A stretch of DNA of 33,832 bases from SIG424 sp045546695 (GTDB lineage: Bacteria > Bacillota > Clostridia > UBA1212 > UBA1255), in assembly GCA_045546695.1 (NCBI GenBank), contig JAZQDE010000023.1, positions 1-33,832 of the forward strand, written 5' to 3'. A program made the translations under genes and the position numbers. Positions 32,079 through 33,832 of this stretch are shown in pieces (positions within the stretch are counted from its first letter, which is position 1; each line of letters starts with the position of its first letter). The notes under the pieces are model-generated. The model was not told where the DNA came from and searched no databases. It was given only the letters and a program-made list of their open reading frames with translations.

Positions 32079-32104
32079 AGTAATTATCACACTCAAATAG
32101 TATT

Positions 32105-32135
32105 AAGCACCTATCGAAAGGTAGGTGCTTTTTTT
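32105..32135 (+). terminator. Intrinsic terminator of the DUF3990/HTH operon
   Basis: AAGCACCTA (32105-32113) pairs with TAGGTGCTT (32122-32130), extended inwards by a T-G and a C-G pair around a GAAA tetraloop, followed by a T-run to 32135. Confidence 0.95.
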
Positions 32136-32165
32136 ATACCCATTTTAAAGAAGGGAGTGATAACA

Positions 32166-32378
32166 ATGGGTATCTTTTCAGGACTTTTCAAGTCCCGTGA
32201 TAAGCCCCTAAACAGAACTGTCGGTAGTTCATATACTTTTTTTATGGGTGGTTCAACTACCGGCAAACCCGTAAATAAGCGTTCCGCAATGCAGATGACG
32301 GCGGTGTTTTCGTTATGGGTCGTGACCCAGTTGAGCACGCGAAGCGAGCGAAATATAAACCACCCGCTATGCGGGTGA
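32166..32378 (+). pseudogene. HK97-type phage portal protein, N-terminal fragment
   Basis: The ATG at 32166, with GGGAG upstream, begins MGIFSGLFKSRDKPLNRTVG, then FFMGGST and RSAMQMTAV. This is the characteristic N-terminus of HK97-family portal proteins in Firmicute phages. Similarity ends at about residue 49 (32312). The frame then runs on as unrelated sequence (LWVVTQLSTRSERN) to a stop, so about 350 residues are missing. In intact phages the portal gene lies right after the large terminase. Here the DUF3990/HTH operon lies between the two remnants. Confidence 0.75.
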
Positions 32379-33095
32379 GCGATATTTACAGATACATATA
32401 TGCACCAATGACGGGGGAGGTCTTATCGTCGTAAACGAGCCAACCGTCCACGGTTGGCCGAATTCTCCAAAGGAATCACAGCTACAGCTGAAATCAATCT
32501 CCTCCGGCTTGTAGCTTCTTTTTCCAAATTCTCTTGCCATATCCAGCCGATGCTCTAAGGCTGCAGATGAATCATGTGCGTACCAAAAAGGAATTTTGGT
32601 GCAGAAAAAGAGCTCTGTAATCGGTGGACGGAGAATTTTCCTGACGAAAATGCATTTCCACCGACGGCAAGGGTATCTGCCGAAGCTCGTGACGAAAATG
32701 AATGAGATGCCCACGACGTTTGAGAGTTCCGTCGTTAAATAAAACTGCTCAGACGGCAGTGCGACCGTCTCCTCTATGGGAATTTCGCGCAGCGAATTGT
32801 TTCCGGGATTTAATCGCTAAACTGCAGAATGAAAATCCCCGCCGTACGGCTGTCGTTTAGGGCCGGATTGGTTGAAACACCAACACACGACGTAGTAACC
32901 TTTGTTCACAATCGAATATCACCGCACTACTCTCTTTTTGATATGATAAATGATTATCCCTTCAAAATGAGTAATTTTGAAATGATGCTCTCTTTGAAAT
33001 GACATATGACTATCATTTCGAAATGACGGCGCAAAATTTTCGTACAGAGAATCATTTTTGTCAGCGAGAACACCTAAAATTCTCGTGACGAAAAT
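32313..33095. other. Non-coding, hairpin- and repeat-rich stretch
   Basis: No supported gene. Perfect hairpins include CACCCGC-TAT-GCGGGTG (32361-32377), CCAACCGT-CC-ACGGTTGG (32440-32457), ACCAAAA/TTTTGGT (32582-32600) and TCGGTGGA/TCCACCGA (32621-32664). TGACGAAAATG recurs at 32642, 32690 and 33086, the last two preceded by CTCG. A further imperfect inverted copy (33053-33070) pairs with the third to form a 17-bp stem. A cluster of TTGAAATGA-like words, including the palindrome CATTTCGAAATG, lies at 32960-33030. Short frames of 39 codons (32315-32434) and one on the reverse strand (32367-32714) lack ribosome sites. Confidence 0.6.
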
Positions 33096-33113
33096 GCCCC
33101 GCCGAAGCGGGGC
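33096..33113 (-). terminator. Reverse-strand GC-rich hairpin terminator
   Basis: On the reverse strand, GCCCCGC-TTCG-GCGGGGC followed by ATTTTCG, five bases after the stop of the regulator gene. A second, longer imperfect hairpin (33053-33096) follows, giving a tandem arrangement. Confidence 0.75.
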
Positions 33114-33118
33114 AAGGA

Positions 33119-33832
33119 TTATTCAAAACACTCTGCGTAATTAGAATCTGCTTTTATACGTTCCTTAAACTCTTCGGGAAGTACCTCGATCCATCCCTTC
33201 CAAAAAGTTGAGGGTACTGACGGGAAATTCACACTTGGGAATGTTACCTTTGCTACAAGCGGTGATGTATATTGATATTCACCTGTGCATCGGATGGAAT
33301 CATAAAGCTTTTTATGCTCAAATCCTTTTTTGAAGTATTCAAACGCTTGGTCTGTGTTCTTATTAAATCGAGCTTCATATACTGCCGCATGCAGATAAAG
33401 CTCTCTGAGGTGAGAGTGTGCAACCCCACATCTTTCGTCGCTGAAAATCGATTCATATAAATGCGCAAGATCTACAAACAGTTTGACCCCCTCGGATTTT
33501 GTGAATAGCGAAATCTTGGTACATACGGAGTTACAAAGAACGTTTTTTAATTCTGTCAAAAGAGAAATAATGGCTTCACCTTGATATTTGTCGCGTTCTT
33601 CAGCTTCTGTTGCTTTGGGCATGAGTGTTTCACGGCAAGCAATAATCGAATTTTGCTTTGTTGCCAAAGCTTTTGCCTTGTCTGTATATCCCATTTTAGC
33701 ATATACAATTACCAACATCATGGTAATAACGTCACGGTCTTCGGGAGAAATATCCATAGTTAAGACTTTTTCAAAAACGCGAACTTCTTCCTGCCAATAT
33801 ATGTTTCCCGAATTATATTCCGTGTCCTCATG
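33119..33832 (-). CDS. TPR-type C-terminal part of a putative HTH regulator (5' end outside window)
   Basis: The reverse-strand frame is open to the right edge, adding 25 codons (ending FEKVLT) before the first internal ATG at 33757; the gene therefore starts outside the window. The 237 visible residues are alpha-helical with tetratricopeptide-like units (VIVYAKMGYTDKAKALA, LHAAVYEARFNKNTDQAFEYFKKGFEH). The plan, including the closing segment with FEHKKLYD and YTSPLV, resembles the C-terminal region of Clostridial XRE-TPR regulators of the Rgg/PlcR-like kind. The HTH itself is not visible. These proteins often sense peptides or control mobile-element genes. A hairpin terminator follows the stop. 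Confidence 0.6.
   Translation of the reverse strand, partial: HEDTEYNSGNIYWQEEVRVFEKVLTMDISPEDRDVITMMLVIVYAKMGYTDKAKALATKQNSIIACRETLMPKATEAEERDKYQGEAIISLLTELKNVLCNSVCTKISLFTKSEGVKLFVDLAHLYESIFSDERCGVAHSHLRELYLHAAVYEARFNKNTDQAFEYFKKGFEHKKLYDSIRCTGEYQYTSPLVAKVTFPSVNFPSVPSTFWKGWIEVLPEEFKERIKADSNYAECFE

Noticed and set aside
32187..32198. Twelve-base match TTCAAGTCCCGT between the tRNA-Leu T-arm (29497-29508) and the portal fragment, considered as an attL/attR pair
   Set aside because: In the portal gene it encodes the family-conserved LFKSRD segment, and it does not extend into the tRNA 3' end, so it is most likely chance.
32315..32434. Short forward frame beginning MGRDPVEHAKRAKYK (39 codons)
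   Set aside because: The residues look coding-like but there is no ribosome site, and it lies at the broken edge of the portal fragment within hairpins; at best a remnant.
32367..32714. Reverse-strand 115-codon frame
   Set aside because: No ribosome site, no recognisable domain, unusual composition, and it runs through several palindromes.

Overview
The window is AT-rich bacterial DNA from an anaerobic, probably spore-forming Firmicute. Gene content (RpoD, the YmfF/YmfH peptidase pair, Lgt, RodA, MtaB, PdaA with YqfC and YqfD, a domain-permuted GH3 enzyme, an OFA-type MFS carrier) fits class Clostridia, and most likely a Lachnospiraceae-like gut or rumen organism. That placement is an inference from gene families; no 16S gene is present.

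Layout. Bases 1-7810 are a tightly packed forward operon-like block: the rpoD 3' part, a membrane-anchored metallophosphoesterase, ribF, two M16-family proteins, lgt and rodA, with several start/stop overlaps. Bases 7886-10429 hold a DUF6273 lipoprotein with its own promoter and a D-Ala-D-Ala carboxypeptidase. A tRNA-Lys(UUU) with promoter and terminator precedes hisS. Bases 11975-15491 are a promoter-to-terminator unit: acidic-tailed membrane protein, mtaB and two DUF881 proteins. Bases 15504-17768 are a sporulation block (pdaA, yqfC, yqfD), followed by an ABC exporter and a membrane-anchored GH3 enzyme with swapped domain order. Bases 22579-28825 hold a stalked metallo-beta-lactamase-fold lipoprotein, a TIM-barrel isomerase (reverse), an SGNH hydrolase, TatD, and a reverse-strand operon of a Pr6Pr-like membrane protein and an MFS transporter.

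From about 28,860 onward the character changes to accessory DNA. It starts with an array of four palindromes at an exact 72-bp period. A tRNA-Leu(GAG) with consensus promoter and strong terminator follows, then a 92-bp multi-hairpin element bounded by perfect 10-bp inverted repeats. After that lie remnants of a tailed-phage packaging/head module: a terminase large subunit with an internal deletion, and a portal N-terminus. Between these two remnants sits an intact two-gene locus, a DUF3990 ADP-ribosyltransferase-like protein plus an HTH protein. It has its own promoter, paired palindromic operators and terminator, and looks like a toxin-antitoxin or defence cassette. The antitoxin-like gene carries an in-frame TAG six codons into its Shine-Dalgarno-proximal start. 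The window ends with a structured, repeat-rich non-coding stretch and the C-terminal part of a reverse-strand TPR-type regulator.

How the genes fit together: the core part is mostly cell-envelope biogenesis (Lgt, RodA, DD-carboxypeptidase, PdaA, DUF881), translation and tRNA modification (HisS, MtaB, the EF-P-associated M16 pair), and exported glycan or nucleic-acid hydrolysis. The strongest candidate for something undescribed is the autoregulated DUF3990/HTH cassette retained inside the collapsed prophage. The 72-bp palindrome array is the second.
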